DNA of 64,000 nt from Megamonas hypermegale (GCF_900187035.1 NZ_LT906446.1:62001-126000), one strand, 5' to 3'; positions 45,092-53,654 are shown, counted from the first letter of the stretch. The notes: generated from the letters alone by a model not told the origin. Numbers and translations are program-made.

Positions 45092-45979
45092 ATGAATTTT
45101 TTTATGCCAAAAAGACTGTTAGGTGGCATATTTTTGACATTAGCAGCTAGTATTTGGGGCGGAATGTTTGTATCTGTAAAAATTGCTGTACAATATATAC
45201 CACCTATTCCACTTGTTTGGATGCGATACATAATAGCTTTTATTGTTCTTTTAGGAGTCATTATTTATCAGCGAGAAAATTTAAAAATAGCGCGTAAAGA
45301 TATTTTACTTTTACTTAGCATTGGTGTTATCGGGCATACTATTTCGATAGTAACTCAAGAGTACGGGACGATGTTTTCTTCAGCACAGATGGGGTCTGTG
45401 ATAACATCAGCGACACCAGCTTTCATGCTCATCTTTGCTACATGGATATTAAAAGAAAAGATGACAGTACGCAAAATTTTATCAATAATTTTAGCAACAG
45501 TAGGTGTACTTTTAATCGCAGGTTTAGATGGCATGGACATGAGTAAACAATTAGGTGCACTATGTTCTACAATTGCAGCACTTACTTGGGCATTGATGTC
45601 TGTAATGTTGAAATTGATACCGAGCAGATATTCTCCAATACAGATAAATTTTTATGCAGTACTCACTGCTATCATCTGTTTAACACCAGTTAATTTGCCC
45701 AATGTCAGCAGTTTGCCTTGGGATAAAATACTACAACCAGATATAATTGGCTGTGTTGTATATATGGGTGCGATTTCTACAGCGATTGCTTTTTTATTAT
45801 GGAATAAAGGTTTGCTTTTAATGGAAGCCGGTGCAAGTGGATTGTTCTTCTTCTTTCAGCCAGTTGTAGGTACTTTTTTAGGTTGGCTTATTTTAGACGA
45901 ACAGATAACATGGAATTTTTGGATTGGCAGTATGTTGATTTTTATTGGCGTATTTTTAGTTACAGTTAAAAATGAATAA
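45092..45979 (+). CDS. DMT-superfamily (EamA) transporter
   Basis: This 295-residue protein of ten transmembrane helices, made of two EamA repeats (first about 10-135, second 150-290). Typical parts are AASIWGGMFVSVKIA, PLVWMRYIIAFIVL, SAQMGSVITSATPAFMLIFA and STAIAFLLWNKGLLLMEAG. Probably a metabolite exporter. Two start codons are close (45092 and 45104) and the RBS AAAGGAAG abuts the first; either is possible. Confidence 0.9.
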   Translation: MNFFMPKRLLGGIFLTLAASIWGGMFVSVKIAVQYIPPIPLVWMRYIIAFIVLLGVIIYQRENLKIARKDILLLLSIGVIGHTISIVTQEYGTMFSSAQMGSVITSATPAFMLIFATWILKEKMTVRKILSIILATVGVLLIAGLDGMDMSKQLGALCSTIAALTWALMSVMLKLIPSRYSPIQINFYAVLTAIICLTPVNLPNVSSLPWDKILQPDIIGCVVYMGAISTAIAFLLWNKGLLLMEAGASGLFFFFQPVVGTFLGWLILDEQITWNFWIGSMLIFIGVFLVTVKNE

Positions 45980-45984
45980 AGAAT

Positions 45985-45996
45985 AAAAGAGTAGGC
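45985..45996 (+). terminator. 5' arm of a second IS-interrupted terminator
   Basis: AAAAGAGTAGGC here is the exact complement of GCCTACTCTTTT at 47452-47463, beyond the IS. Without the IS the two would form a 12-bp terminator stem with a T-run, shared by the DMT gene (plus) and tmRNA (minus). Confidence 0.85.
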
Positions 45997-46031
45997 TATT
46001 TGATATGCACCCAAAATATTGGACATATTAA

Positions 46032-46925
46032 TTAAGCTATTAATTGAGACTTAGTTCTGTATTCTACGGGACTAAGTCCTTTTAGTTTTATCTTTATCCG
46101 TTTTGTATTATAATATTTTATATAAGATTTTAACTCTTTTATAAAATCTTCAACGGATTTAAATTTTTTTAAATAGAATAATTCGCTTTTTAGCAAACCA
46201 AAGAAATTTTCTATTACGGCATTATCTGAGCAATTTCCTTTTCGGCTCATGCTTTGGATAATGCCTTTTTCTTTTAATAACTCCTGATATCTTCTATTCT
46301 GATACTGCCATCCTTGGTCTGAATGTAGAATTATTCCTTTTGTTTCTTTTATCTTTCTTGTTGCATCTTTTACCATATCTAATACTTGCTTTAGTATTGG
46401 TCTTTTCGATATTTTATAACTTATTATTTCTCCGTTATATAAATCTATTATTGGTGATAAATATATTTTTTCATTGCATAATGCAAATTCTGTTACATCT
46501 GTTGCCCATTTTTCGTTTGGTTTTTCTGCTTTGAAATTTCTATTTAATATATTTTTGGCTATTTTCCCTTCTTGCCCTCTATATGATTTATATTTCTTTG
46601 CTCTTACTTTGCATGTTAAATTTTCTTCTTTCATTAATCTCATAACTACTTTATGATTGACTTTTATTCCTTGTTTATGCAGCTGCAAAGTTACTCTTCT
46701 ATATCCATATCTTCCATGATTTTTATTACAGATATTATAAATTAATGTTTTTAATCCTTTATATTTGTCTTCTTTTGATAATTTTTTTAATGCATCATAA
46801 TATGTGCTTTTAGCTAATTTTGTATAGTTTAATAGGGCTTTTAGAGTATATTTTTTCCTTAATTTAGCAATTACTAGAACTAGTGTCTTCCTTCCTTTTC
46901 CCATTGCTTCATTAAGGCATGCCAC
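46032..46925 (-). CDS. IS3-family transposase OrfB (copy 2)
   Basis: This 297-residue DDE integrase almost identical to copy 1: WATDVTEF, HSDQGWQYQ (consensus Gly retained), and VIENFFGLLKSELFY. It differs at NCSDN, where copy 1 and the left-edge remnant have NCLDN, and at Y/H in IYNICN. It is reached by -1 frameshift at A6G (46925-46931). Confidence 0.93.
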   Translation of the reverse strand: MACLNEAMGKGRKTLVLVIAKLRKKYTLKALLNYTKLAKSTYYDALKKLSKEDKYKGLKTLIYNICNKNHGRYGYRRVTLQLHKQGIKVNHKVVMRLMKEENLTCKVRAKKYKSYRGQEGKIAKNILNRNFKAEKPNEKWATDVTEFALCNEKIYLSPIIDLYNGEIISYKISKRPILKQVLDMVKDATRKIKETKGIILHSDQGWQYQNRRYQELLKEKGIIQSMSRKGNCSDNAVIENFFGLLKSELFYLKKFKSVEDFIKELKSYIKYYNTKRIKIKLKGLSPVEYRTKSQLIA

Positions 46926-47392
46926 TTTTTTAATAGGTCATTTTCCATCCTTAATTGATAAACTTTTTGTTCTAATTTTTCAACATAAGAAAGTTCTTTT
47001 TTAGGTTTGTTAACTTTGTTTTTAGATTTAGATTTTTTCATAGATGGTCTACCTCGTTTCTTAGAAACTAAGCCAGAAAATCCATAAGAGCTATACAATT
47101 TTTCCCATGTAGAAATTGTACCAGTATTAGGAATGGAAAATTTGGCTGTTGTTTGATTTAATGATAAATGATGTAGCCATTTATATTCAATAACTTTTTG
47201 CTTAAAGATAGGAGTATATTTACGATTTTTATGAAGAAGTTGTGAAATGCCACCATTTTCATAATGAAATATCCATCTGCGAAGAGGAGCTGTATTTGGC
47301 ATGTTTAGAATTTTAGCTACATGATAAATAGAATCTCCTTTTAAAACCATTTTAATTGCTTTAACTTTAAATTCATTTGAGTATTTAGTCAT
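46880..47392 (-). CDS. IS3-family transposase OrfA (copy 2)
   Basis: This 170-residue HTH and coiled-coil subunit starting MTKYSNEFKVKA. It retains A26, P36, R38 and R57 at positions substituted in copy 1. Reading upstream to 47449 would add 19 residues translated from the terminal hairpin and is unlikely to be real. Its Shine-Dalgarno position reads GGTGGTG in place of GGAGGTG. Confidence 0.9.
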   Translation of the reverse strand: MTKYSNEFKVKAIKMVLKGDSIYHVAKILNMPNTAPLRRWIFHYENGGISQLLHKNRKYTPIFKQKVIEYKWLHHLSLNQTTAKFSIPNTGTISTWEKLYSSYGFSGLVSKKRGRPSMKKSKSKNKVNKPKKELSYVEKLEQKVYQLRMENDLLKKWHALMKQWEKEGRH

Positions 47393-47451
47393 AAAAAAAC
47401 TGCACCACCAAAAGTTGTTTTTTTGTCCAACTTTTGGGGTGCAGTTCATTT

Positions 47452-47466
47452 GCCTACTCTTTTTTA
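47452..47466. terminator. 3' arm of the IS-interrupted terminator
   Basis: GCCTACTCTTTTTT pairs with 45985-45996. It would be the T-tailed arm for the DMT gene and the 5' arm for tmRNA transcripts read on the minus strand. Confidence 0.8.
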
Positions 47467-47507
47467 TATCCGATATAAGTTAATCATGATTAACCATTTA
47501 TTGCTTT

Positions 47508-47857
47508 TGGTGGAGATGAGGAGAATCGAACTCCTGTCCGAAAGTACTGCTACACAGCTTTCTCCGAGCGCAGTCCATATATTAAATTCGAAAACTGTCG
47601 CCTATAGACAGGCTACAATTTTTATATCTCGATGAAATTCCCTTAAAATCTCCGAGAATTGATTATAAGGTATCCCGCTGTTGGCCTCTTTTTCGCTCAC
47701 GCGGGAAAAGAACGAAAAGAGGTTAGCATTAAGCTGCTAAAGCGTATTCTTTGTTAGCTTTTATATTTAAATAAAAGTTTCACCTTACTAACGGGTTGAT
47801 GACCCCCCGGCTCGCTTACCATGCACCAACTACTCCCGTCGAAACCATTGCATCCCC
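47508..47857 (-). ncRNA. ssrA: Transfer-messenger RNA (tmRNA)
   Basis: This 350-nt tmRNA. The acceptor stem pairs 5' GGGGATG with 3' CATCTCC (one G-U), followed by A and a genome-encoded CCA. The 3' T-arm reads GGTTCGATTCTCC. The 5' part has the conserved GCAATGGTTTCGACGGG. The reading frame GCT AAC AAA GAA TAC GCT TTA GCA GCT TAA encodes the tag ANKEYALAA, ending in the protease-recognised ALAA. It rescues stalled ribosomes with SmpB. Confidence 0.96.
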
Positions 47858-47871
47858 GAGAGAGTTAATAT

Positions 47872-47900
47872 ATTATAGCATAAATTTTATATAAAATCAA
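47872..47900 (-). promoter_or_regulatory. Promoter of ssrA
   Basis: On the minus strand TTGATT (47895-47900) and TATAAT (47872-47877) are 17 nt apart, placing the start about 7-9 nt ahead of or near the mature 5' end of tmRNA. Confidence 0.8.
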
Positions 47901-47986
47901 TGTGATTTTGATTTTTTGACTAATTATAGTATACCATATTATTTATGATATTATGATATAATGAAACAAAAAAGGAGTTGATTTTG

Positions 47987-48442
47987 ATGATTTTTGGCAA
48001 TTTAAATCAAGTGCAAAGATATGCGTTCTTACCAGAAAAAGTAAAAGCATTCTTTAAGTATGTACAAGAACATGATTTATTGAGCTATGAAGAAGGTTCA
48101 TATAAGATAAATGGTGATGAATTTTTTGTCAATGTGAATGAATACGATACAGTATTGCGTGAAGACCGTTTTTGGGAAGCACATAAAAAATATATAGATG
48201 TGCATGTAATGCTTAAAGGACAAGAATTTATAGATGTGAACTTTATCGATAATATGCAGCTTGGAGAATACAAGGCGGATAATGATTTCCAGGCATTAGA
48301 TGGAGATTATAAAGCAAGCGTGAAATTAAATCCAGGCGATTTTCTAATCTGTTATCCAGAAGATGCACATCGTACAGGTGTCATAGCAGATGAAGCTTGT
48401 CATTTGAAAAAAGCTATTTTTAAAATTAAAGTGGAAGATTAA
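47987..48442 (+). CDS. YhcH/YjgK/YiaL-family protein
   Basis: This 151-residue cupin-like beta-barrel of the YhcH family, which occurs in sialic acid (nan) and other sugar-catabolic operons and has been proposed to act as a sugar anomerase or isomerase. Motifs are AHKKYIDVHVMLKGQE, LNPGDFLICYPEDAHRTG and KKAIFKIKV, with His and Glu metal ligands. I chose ATG 47987 with AAAGGAG 9 nt upstream. The next gene is a ROK sugar kinase 12 nt later. Confidence 0.88.
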   Translation: MIFGNLNQVQRYAFLPEKVKAFFKYVQEHDLLSYEEGSYKINGDEFFVNVNEYDTVLREDRFWEAHKKYIDVHVMLKGQEFIDVNFIDNMQLGEYKADNDFQALDGDYKASVKLNPGDFLICYPEDAHRTGVIADEACHLKKAIFKIKVED

Positions 48443-48454
48443 TGGAGCTTATTT

Positions 48455-49351
48455 ATGGATAAGGAACATTATATTTGTATAGATATCGGTGGTACTGCTA
48501 TAAAATACGGTTTGGCTGATGAAAATGGCAATTTCATTGAAAAAAATTCTATGCCAACTGAAGCAAAATTGTATGGCGGACCGGGTATTGTAGAAAAAGT
48601 TAAGAATATAATCCGAAAATATATCAAAGCTGAAAATATTGGTGGTGTAGGTATATCTACTTCAGGCATTGTTGATGCAAAATCTGGGCTTGTGGTCTAT
48701 GTCATGCCGGAAGCAATACCAGATTACAGCAATACGCCACTTAAAACTATTGTAGAAAATGAATTTAATATAAAATGCAGTGTAGAAAATGATGTAAATT
48801 GTGCGGCACTTGGTGAAATGTGGCTAGGTGCAGGCAAAGGGAAATCTTCTCTTTTTTGTATGACGATAGGCACAAGTATTGGCGGTTGTGCTGTTTATGG
48901 GGGAAGAGTAATCCACGGTGTTAGCAATAGTGCAGGTGAGATTGCTTATATGAAAATTCCTGGTGGCACAATGCATGAATTAGTTTCTACAACGCGTCTT
49001 GTAAAAGATGTAGCAAAGGTAAAATCAATGAATGAAACAGATTTAAACGGTGAAAAAATCTTTGCATGGGCTAAAGCAGGCGATGAAGTATCGCAAAAGG
49101 CAATAGAAGATTTAATGAACCATTTAGCCGATGGCATTGTAAATATCGCTGCTGTGTTAAATCCGCAAATGGTGATTTTGGGCGGTGGCATAATGGCACA
49201 GGGCGAATATTTAAGACCAATTATTAATGAAGCTTTGAAAATGCGATTAGCAAAAAATGTCTATGAAAGTACGCAGATTGAATTTGCAAAATTAAAAAAT
49301 GATGCTGGCATGACTGGTGCTTTATATAATTTATTATCGCAAATAAAATAA
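48455..49351 (+). CDS. ROK-family sugar kinase
   Basis: This 298-residue ROK protein without an N-terminal HTH, so a kinase and not a repressor. It has the ATP loop CIDIGGTAIKYGLAD, the catalytic Asp in ENDVNCAALGE, GTSIGGCAVYGG, and the glycine-rich end MVILGGGIMAQGEY. It lacks the usual CxCGxxGCxE zinc loop, having GGTMHELVS instead, like some N-acetylmannosamine or beta-glucoside kinases. Paired with YhcH, an amino-sugar substrate such as ManNAc is plausible but unproven. Confidence 0.85.
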   Translation: MDKEHYICIDIGGTAIKYGLADENGNFIEKNSMPTEAKLYGGPGIVEKVKNIIRKYIKAENIGGVGISTSGIVDAKSGLVVYVMPEAIPDYSNTPLKTIVENEFNIKCSVENDVNCAALGEMWLGAGKGKSSLFCMTIGTSIGGCAVYGGRVIHGVSNSAGEIAYMKIPGGTMHELVSTTRLVKDVAKVKSMNETDLNGEKIFAWAKAGDEVSQKAIEDLMNHLADGIVNIAAVLNPQMVILGGGIMAQGEYLRPIINEALKMRLAKNVYESTQIEFAKLKNDAGMTGALYNLLSQIK

Positions 49352-49353
49352 GA

Positions 49354-49393
49354 AAATCCCTTTTAAGTTTATGATGCTTAAAAGGGATTTTTT
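49354..49393. terminator. Bidirectional terminator between ROK and FGGY genes
   Basis: AAAATCCCTTTTAAG and CTTAAAAGGGATTTT form a 15-bp stem, with T-run on the plus strand and A/T on the other. Between convergent genes. Confidence 0.9.
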
Positions 49394-49408
49394 AGCTTAA
49401 ATCTTAAA

Positions 49409-51010
49409 TTATTTTAAATTTTCTACAGCACTGCGTTCAATAGCAAGACCGTTGCGATATCTTTCCATGAAAGCTTCAAAGCCGTCAATGTCTTCTTTTG
49501 TTGGTGCGATAGTTTCAGATACAGCATCTTTGAATACTTTTTGGCTTAAATATTCATCAAGTGTCATATCTTCTTTATTGTTCATATAATCTGCAAGGAG
49601 GGCAATACCCCAAGCGCCACCTTCGCCAGCTGTTTCCATTACAGTTACAGGTGCGCCGATAGCAGCAGCCATGATAGTTTGACCTACGCCTTTAGTTTTG
49701 AATAAACCGCCATGACCTAAAATCTGTTCGATTTTAACATTTTCCTGTTTTGTGAGGATATCAAGACCAGTTTTCATAGCGCCGAGAGCAGTGGATAAGT
49801 GAACGCGGATGAAGTTAGCAAGATTGAATTTGCTGTCTGGTTTGCGAACGAATAAAGGTCTGCCTTCTGTAAAGCCTGTGATGTGTTCGCCAGAATGATA
49901 GCAATAAGCCAAAAGTCCGCCACAATCAGCATCGCCTTCAAGTGCTTTGTTATACAATGTAGAGAATAAATGGTTAGCATCAACTTCTACGCCAAAGCTT
50001 GCTAAGCATTCATGGAAGAGGCTAATCCAGCTATTGAGGTCAGTTGTGCAGTTATTGGAATGAGCCATAGCTACTAAATCGCCAGATGGAGTTGTTACCA
50101 TGTCGAGCTGTTCATACACTTTAGATAAATCGTGTTCTAAGACAATCATAGCAAATACAGAAGTACCAGCGGAAACGTTACCAGTTTTCTTCATAACAGT
50201 ATTTGTAGCTACCATGCCTGTGCCAGCATCGCCTTCTGGTGGGCACATTGGGCAACCAGCTTCAAGAGTGCTAGATGGGTCTAAGATTTTAGCGCCTTCT
50301 TCAGTTAAATAACCTGCATTTTCACCAGCAATGAGAACTTTTGGTAAAATGTCTTTGATTTTCCAATCAAAATGTTTATCTGCAATATGAGCATCAAAAT
50401 CTGCCATCATTTTTTCATTGTAATCTTTTTTAGCGATATCGATAGGGAACATACCGGAAGCATCACCAATACCGAGAACTTTTTGACCGGATAATTTCCA
50501 ATGAACAAAACCAGCTAAAGTTGTGAAGAATTTGATTTTATTAACGTGTTCTTCGTTGTTTAAGATTGCTTGATATAAATGAGCAATGCTAAATCTTTGT
50601 GGAACATTGTAATTGAATAATTTAATGAGTTCATGAGATGCTTGACCTGTGATATTGTTGCGCCAAGTGCGGAATGGAACGAGCAAATTGTCATCTTTAT
50701 CAAAAGCAAGATAACCGTGCATCATAGCACTAAAACCGATACCAGCAAGTTTTTTTAGAGTAACGCCGTATTTTTTCTGAACTTCTTCTACAAGGTTTTT
50801 ATAGCAGCCTTGTAAGCCCTGCCAAATTTCAGCTTCGCTATAAGTCCAGATACCGTCAATTAAACTGTTTTCCCAATCATAAGCGCCTACAGCAATTGGT
50901 TCATGGCTTTTATCGATGAGTACGGCTTTTATACGAGTGGAACCGAATTCAATACCGAGTGTTGTCAAGCCGTTTTGTATACTCGCGATGATATTTTCTT
51001 TTGTTTGCAT
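49409..51010 (-). CDS. FGGY-family carbohydrate kinase
   Basis: This 533-residue sugar kinase. It has [18 protein letters not shown] (phosphate loop), [28 protein letters not shown], the catalytic Asp region [28 protein letters not shown], and the second FGGY signature [23 protein letters not shown]. The branch is close to ribulo- or xylulokinase-like enzymes but the sugar is not certain. I moved the start to ATG 51010 because GGAGG lies 8 nt upstream; the ATG at 51025 is part of it. Its own promoter lies upstream. Confidence 0.87.
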   Translation of the reverse strand: MQTKENIIASIQNGLTTLGIEFGSTRIKAVLIDKSHEPIAVGAYDWENSLIDGIWTYSEAEIWQGLQGCYKNLVEEVQKKYGVTLKKLAGIGFSAMMHGYLAFDKDDNLLVPFRTWRNNITGQASHELIKLFNYNVPQRFSIAHLYQAILNNEEHVNKIKFFTTLAGFVHWKLSGQKVLGIGDASGMFPIDIAKKDYNEKMMADFDAHIADKHFDWKIKDILPKVLIAGENAGYLTEEGAKILDPSSTLEAGCPMCPPEGDAGTGMVATNTVMKKTGNVSAGTSVFAMIVLEHDLSKVYEQLDMVTTPSGDLVAMAHSNNCTTDLNSWISLFHECLASFGVEVDANHLFSTLYNKALEGDADCGGLLAYCYHSGEHITGFTEGRPLFVRKPDSKFNLANFIRVHLSTALGAMKTGLDILTKQENVKIEQILGHGGLFKTKGVGQTIMAAAIGAPVTVMETAGEGGAWGIALLADYMNNKEDMTLDEYLSQKVFKDAVSETIAPTKEDIDGFEAFMERYRNGLAIERSAVENLK

Positions 51011-51077
51011 ATCTATTTCCTCCATGAAATTTATATTTTTGATGTCGAAAGTTGTATGATAAATATTTGTTGATAAT

Positions 51078-51106
51078 ATTATACATCATATAAATAACTA
51101 TTGCAA
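51078..51106 (-). promoter_or_regulatory. Promoter of the FGGY kinase
   Basis: On the minus strand TTGCAA (51101-51106) and TATAAT (51078-51083) are separated by 17 nt, about 68 nt upstream of the kinase start. It makes the kinase independent of the riboswitch RNA further upstream. From 51107 to 51330 I see only AT-rich sequence without genes. Confidence 0.75.
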
Positions 51107-51330
51107 TTTTTTTGATAATTAATTTAAATTATTTTTGTAAAAATTTTTTATAAATATTAGTTGCTTATAATACGAGAAATAACTTGATAAAATTCATTAT
51201 GATAGTTTTTATGCTAAATAGTGTTTATTTTACTATTGTTGTTATACGCATTAGAAATTGTATGATAACTAGAATGGATAATAAGTGATTGTATTTGGAA
51301 AGATTAGATAATAGTAGTTTATGAAGATAT

Positions 51331-51357
51331 AAAAAAAGCGTGCCGATTAAGGCACGC
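51331..51357 (-). terminator. Second terminator (T2) of the orphan riboswitch RNA
   Basis: On the minus strand GCGTGCC, loop TTAATC, GGCACGC is followed by TTTTTTT. This GC-rich stem is strong. It lies about 90 nt beyond T1 and before any gene, so read-through RNA ends here. Confidence 0.88.
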
Positions 51358-51410
51358 CAGACGCATAATACAATAAACACAATAAAATAGTTTGGAAATG
51401 AGCAATGAAT

Positions 51411-51437
51411 ACTTTATATTTGCTGAAGATATAAAGT
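51411..51437 (-). repeat. Hairpin between T1 and T2
   Basis: ACTTTATAT and ATATAAAGT form a perfect 9-bp stem around a 9-nt loop, in the segment transcribed only when T1 is passed. It has no T-run. Confidence 0.6.
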
Positions 51438-51446
51438 AAAAACGAT

Positions 51447-51479
51447 AAAACAAAACCCCTTTTCGCTTTGAAAAGAGGT
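51447..51479 (-). terminator. Riboswitch-linked terminator T1
   Basis: On the minus strand CCTCTTTTC (5' arm) pairs with GAAAAGGGG with one G-U, followed by TTTTGTTTT. The 5' arm can instead pair with GGGAAGGGG at 51521-51529 near the 3' end of the aptamer region, which would prevent the terminator. Confidence 0.8.
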
Positions 51480-51520
51480 GAATAGACGCATTATAAAATC
51501 AAAAATGATTTTTGTCTAAT

Positions 51521-51747
51521 CCCCTTCCCATCGCTCGCAGGTACGGCAATCTTTCGATTGCTCACGGTGATTGTTAATCAGGCAGTTCTCCTGACTCGAG
51601 TTCATTGTCCTGTTCAAGCCTTCCCAGAAAAAATTTTCCAGTGACATGATTTTGAACAGTCTCCCTCATACAGTGGCGGGACCGTTTCAGCTTTACATTT
51701 TGTATGTGTACTGAATTCCCTATTAAGTCCAAATGGACACCTGATTC
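51521..51747 (-). promoter_or_regulatory. Cobalamin (B12) riboswitch, no adjacent gene
   Basis: On the minus strand the aptamer has P1 arms AATCAGG (51740-51746) and CCTGATT (51576-51582), the 5' GGTGTCC, TTAATAGGGAATTCAGT, GCTGAAACGGTCCCGCCACTGT split across P5, and the B12 box GAGTCAGGAGAACTGCC. A 3' extension with CCTGCGAGCGATGGGAAGG follows. The second riboswitch at 61779 shares all these parts. Adenosylcobalamin or a related corrinoid should favour the terminator T1. The reach of the aptamer core is 51576-51746. Confidence 0.93.
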
Positions 51748-51770
51748 GTTAAACTATAAAGTTCTCCTTC

Positions 51771-51799
51771 ATAATATCACTAACATTGATATCTGTCAA
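51771..51799 (-). promoter_or_regulatory. Promoter of the orphan riboswitch RNA
   Basis: On the minus strand TTGACA (51794-51799) and TATTAT (51771-51776) lie 17 nt apart. The start would be near 51764, about 18 nt before the aptamer P1. Confidence 0.8.
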
Positions 51800-51929
51800 T
51801 TTAGATATGATTTAAATATTTTTTAGGTTTTGTGATGTAGTCACAGAAACGATATATAAAAAAGTCTATAATAAAGTCAACAAAAGATGATATGAAATGA
51901 TTTAAATAAATTTTGGGAGGTTTTTTGAT

Positions 51930-52241
51930 ATGTTAATTCATGCAGATGCAAATGCTTTTAATAAACTTTTAGAAGGTAAAGGTACTTTTATCGTGGATTT
52001 CTTTGCAACATGGTGTGGTCCTTGCAAAATGTTAGGTGCTGTTTTAGAAAAAGTTGCTCCAGAAATTCCATATGATATTTTGAAAATAGATATTGATGAA
52101 AATGTAAAATTAGCTGAAGAATATGAAGTAATGGTTGTACCTACTTTATTATTTGTCAAAGATGGTGAAATAATCCATCGCGAATCAGGCTTTTTCTCTA
52201 AAGATAAATTTAGAGCATTAGTACAAGCTCATATGCAATAA
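51930..52241 (+). CDS. Thioredoxin
   Basis: This 103-residue thioredoxin with the active-site WCGPCK at residues 29-34 (FFATWCGPCKM), the cis-proline loop VVPTLLFVKDG, and normal length. It reduces protein disulfides in the cytoplasm. RBS GGGAGG. A TATAAT at 51867-51872 is a possible -10. It is monocistronic, with its own terminator. Confidence 0.93.
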   Translation: MLIHADANAFNKLLEGKGTFIVDFFATWCGPCKMLGAVLEKVAPEIPYDILKIDIDENVKLAEEYEVMVVPTLLFVKDGEIIHRESGFFSKDKFRALVQAHMQ

Positions 52242-52280
52242 ATTTAATATATATTTCCCCTATACTTCCTTTAAAATAAT

Positions 52281-52318
52281 GATTAGCCAGATACAATTTA
52301 GTATTTGGCTATTTTTTT
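52281..52318 (+). terminator. Terminator after thioredoxin
   Basis: TAGCCAGATAC and GTATTTGGCTA pair (one G-U) around AATTTA, followed by TTTTTTT. Confidence 0.88.
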
Positions 52319-52441
52319 GTATAAGTAAAAGATACTATCAACTTATTTTTTAGATAATATTATATCTATATCATGCACACATCCTTGTGATATATTATTG
52401 ATATCGTAGTTAACTATATTATTATAAAGGAGCATGATATT

Positions 52442-53641
52442 TTGACTGGAGAAAAATCATTTACATTACCAGTATTTGCACTCATTTTATTAAGTTTTAT
52501 TTTAGGAACAAGCGAATTTGTAATTATCGGTATCCTGCCAGATATCGCCGCTGGAATTGACTGTTCTATAGTAATGATAGGTAATTTGATTTCTTTTTTT
52601 GCAATAGCGTATGCTATTGGAACGCCACTTGTTACCGCTTGTCTTAGCCAGTATAATCGTTATTATCTTTTAATAGGGTTGACGGCTATTTTTATCTTGA
52701 GCAATATAATGTGCGGTTTGGCTGTAAATTACACTATGTTATTGGTATCTCGTATTATAATTGCTATTGTTTCAGGTACAGTATTGGGAATTTCTATGAC
52801 TTTTCCAAATGAATTAGTAAGTGTGCGCAATCGACCAAAAGTTATAAGCTGGATATTTTCAGGTTTTAGTGTAGCTGCTGTATTTGGTGTACCATTTGGT
52901 ACTTTTTTAAGTCAGATGATAAATTGGCGCAGTACATTTATCTTTTTAAGTGTATTTAGTTTTATAGTTTTAGTATTGTTATGGCGCAGTTTGCCGAATG
53001 TAGAAGCAGGCAAAAAATCAAATTTATTACATCAGTTTGCTTTGTTTAAAAGTCAGCGTATTCAATTAGGCATGGTAGTGCTCGTTTGTAGTTTTGCTGG
53101 AACATATACGATGTATACGTATTTAACTCCTATTTTGCAAAATAATTTGCATATCCCAGATATGTATATCAGTCTTGTTTTGAGCTTATTCGGTTTTTGT
53201 ACGATTATCAGTAATTTAGGTTCAGGTAGATTAGCTGGTATAGGTGGCATAAGAAAATTGCCTATTGTTTACATCGTACAAGGCATAGCATTATTTGCGA
53301 TACCATTTACGGTTAATGTTGCTTCTGTTGGACTTGTCAATATAATGATTTTAGGCGTTACAATGTATTTGCATAATGCTTCTTTACAGATATTTTTCCT
53401 TAATACTGCTTCATTAGAACGACCAGAAGCGTTCACTTTAGCTTCTAGTTTAAATCCAATATCGGCTAATATCGGTATAGCACTTGGTTCAGCTGGTGGT
53501 AGTTTAATTGTAATGGTAGCAGATATGCCATATGTAGGCTTTGGCGGAGTAATATTTATGCTCATAGCTTTGTTCGTTAATTTAAAATTATTGCATATCA
53601 TGGCGGATATTAAAAAAAGACCGCATATTTCACGCAGTTAA
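52442..53641 (+). CDS. MFS transporter (DHA1, AraJ/YdhP-like)
   Basis: This 399-residue protein with 12 predicted helices. It begins LILLSFILGTSEFVIIGILPDIA, typical of the DHA1 arabinose/chloramphenicol-type exporters, and has SRIIIAIVSGTVLGISMTFPNE and FGVPFGTFLSQMINWRSTF. It likely exports drugs or sugars by proton antiport. Start is TTG, with AAGGAG 10 nt upstream; no ATG in frame is better placed. Confidence 0.88.
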   Translation: MTGEKSFTLPVFALILLSFILGTSEFVIIGILPDIAAGIDCSIVMIGNLISFFAIAYAIGTPLVTACLSQYNRYYLLIGLTAIFILSNIMCGLAVNYTMLLVSRIIIAIVSGTVLGISMTFPNELVSVRNRPKVISWIFSGFSVAAVFGVPFGTFLSQMINWRSTFIFLSVFSFIVLVLLWRSLPNVEAGKKSNLLHQFALFKSQRIQLGMVVLVCSFAGTYTMYTYLTPILQNNLHIPDMYISLVLSLFGFCTIISNLGSGRLAGIGGIRKLPIVYIVQGIALFAIPFTVNVASVGLVNIMILGVTMYLHNASLQIFFLNTASLERPEAFTLASSLNPISANIGIALGSAGGSLIVMVADMPYVGFGGVIFMLIALFVNLKLLHIMADIKKRPHISRS

Positions 53642-53654
53642 AATTGAATAATAA

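Larger units (their letters stand above)
46001..47448 (-). mobile_element. IS3-family (IS150-like) element, copy 2, 1448 bp
   Basis: Same element as copy 1, inverted. Right terminal repeat TGATATGCACCC is at 46001 and left terminal repeat ends TGCAGTTCA at 47448. Both flanks are arms of one terminator. I see no clean target duplication (TT at both ends only), unlike the 5-bp repeat at copy 1. The left end hairpin has GGTGG where copy 1 has GGAGG, weakening the orfA RBS, while the catalytic motif HSDQGWQY is intact. Confidence 0.95.

Noticed and set aside
45992-47455. A 5-bp target duplication at IS copy 2
   Set aside because: Flanks read GCTATT and TTTGCC; only TT is shared, so no convincing duplication.
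51358-51494. Direct repeat AGACGCATTAT / AGACGCATAAT flanking the T1-T2 segment
   Set aside because: About 11 bp with one mismatch; too short and no transposase or terminal repeats, so not called a mobile element.
51831-51845. TGTGA-N5-TCACA upstream of thioredoxin, like a CRP or Rex site
   Set aside because: CRP and Rex sites have a 6-bp spacer, here it is 5, and the flanks do not fit; a chance half-palindrome is likely.
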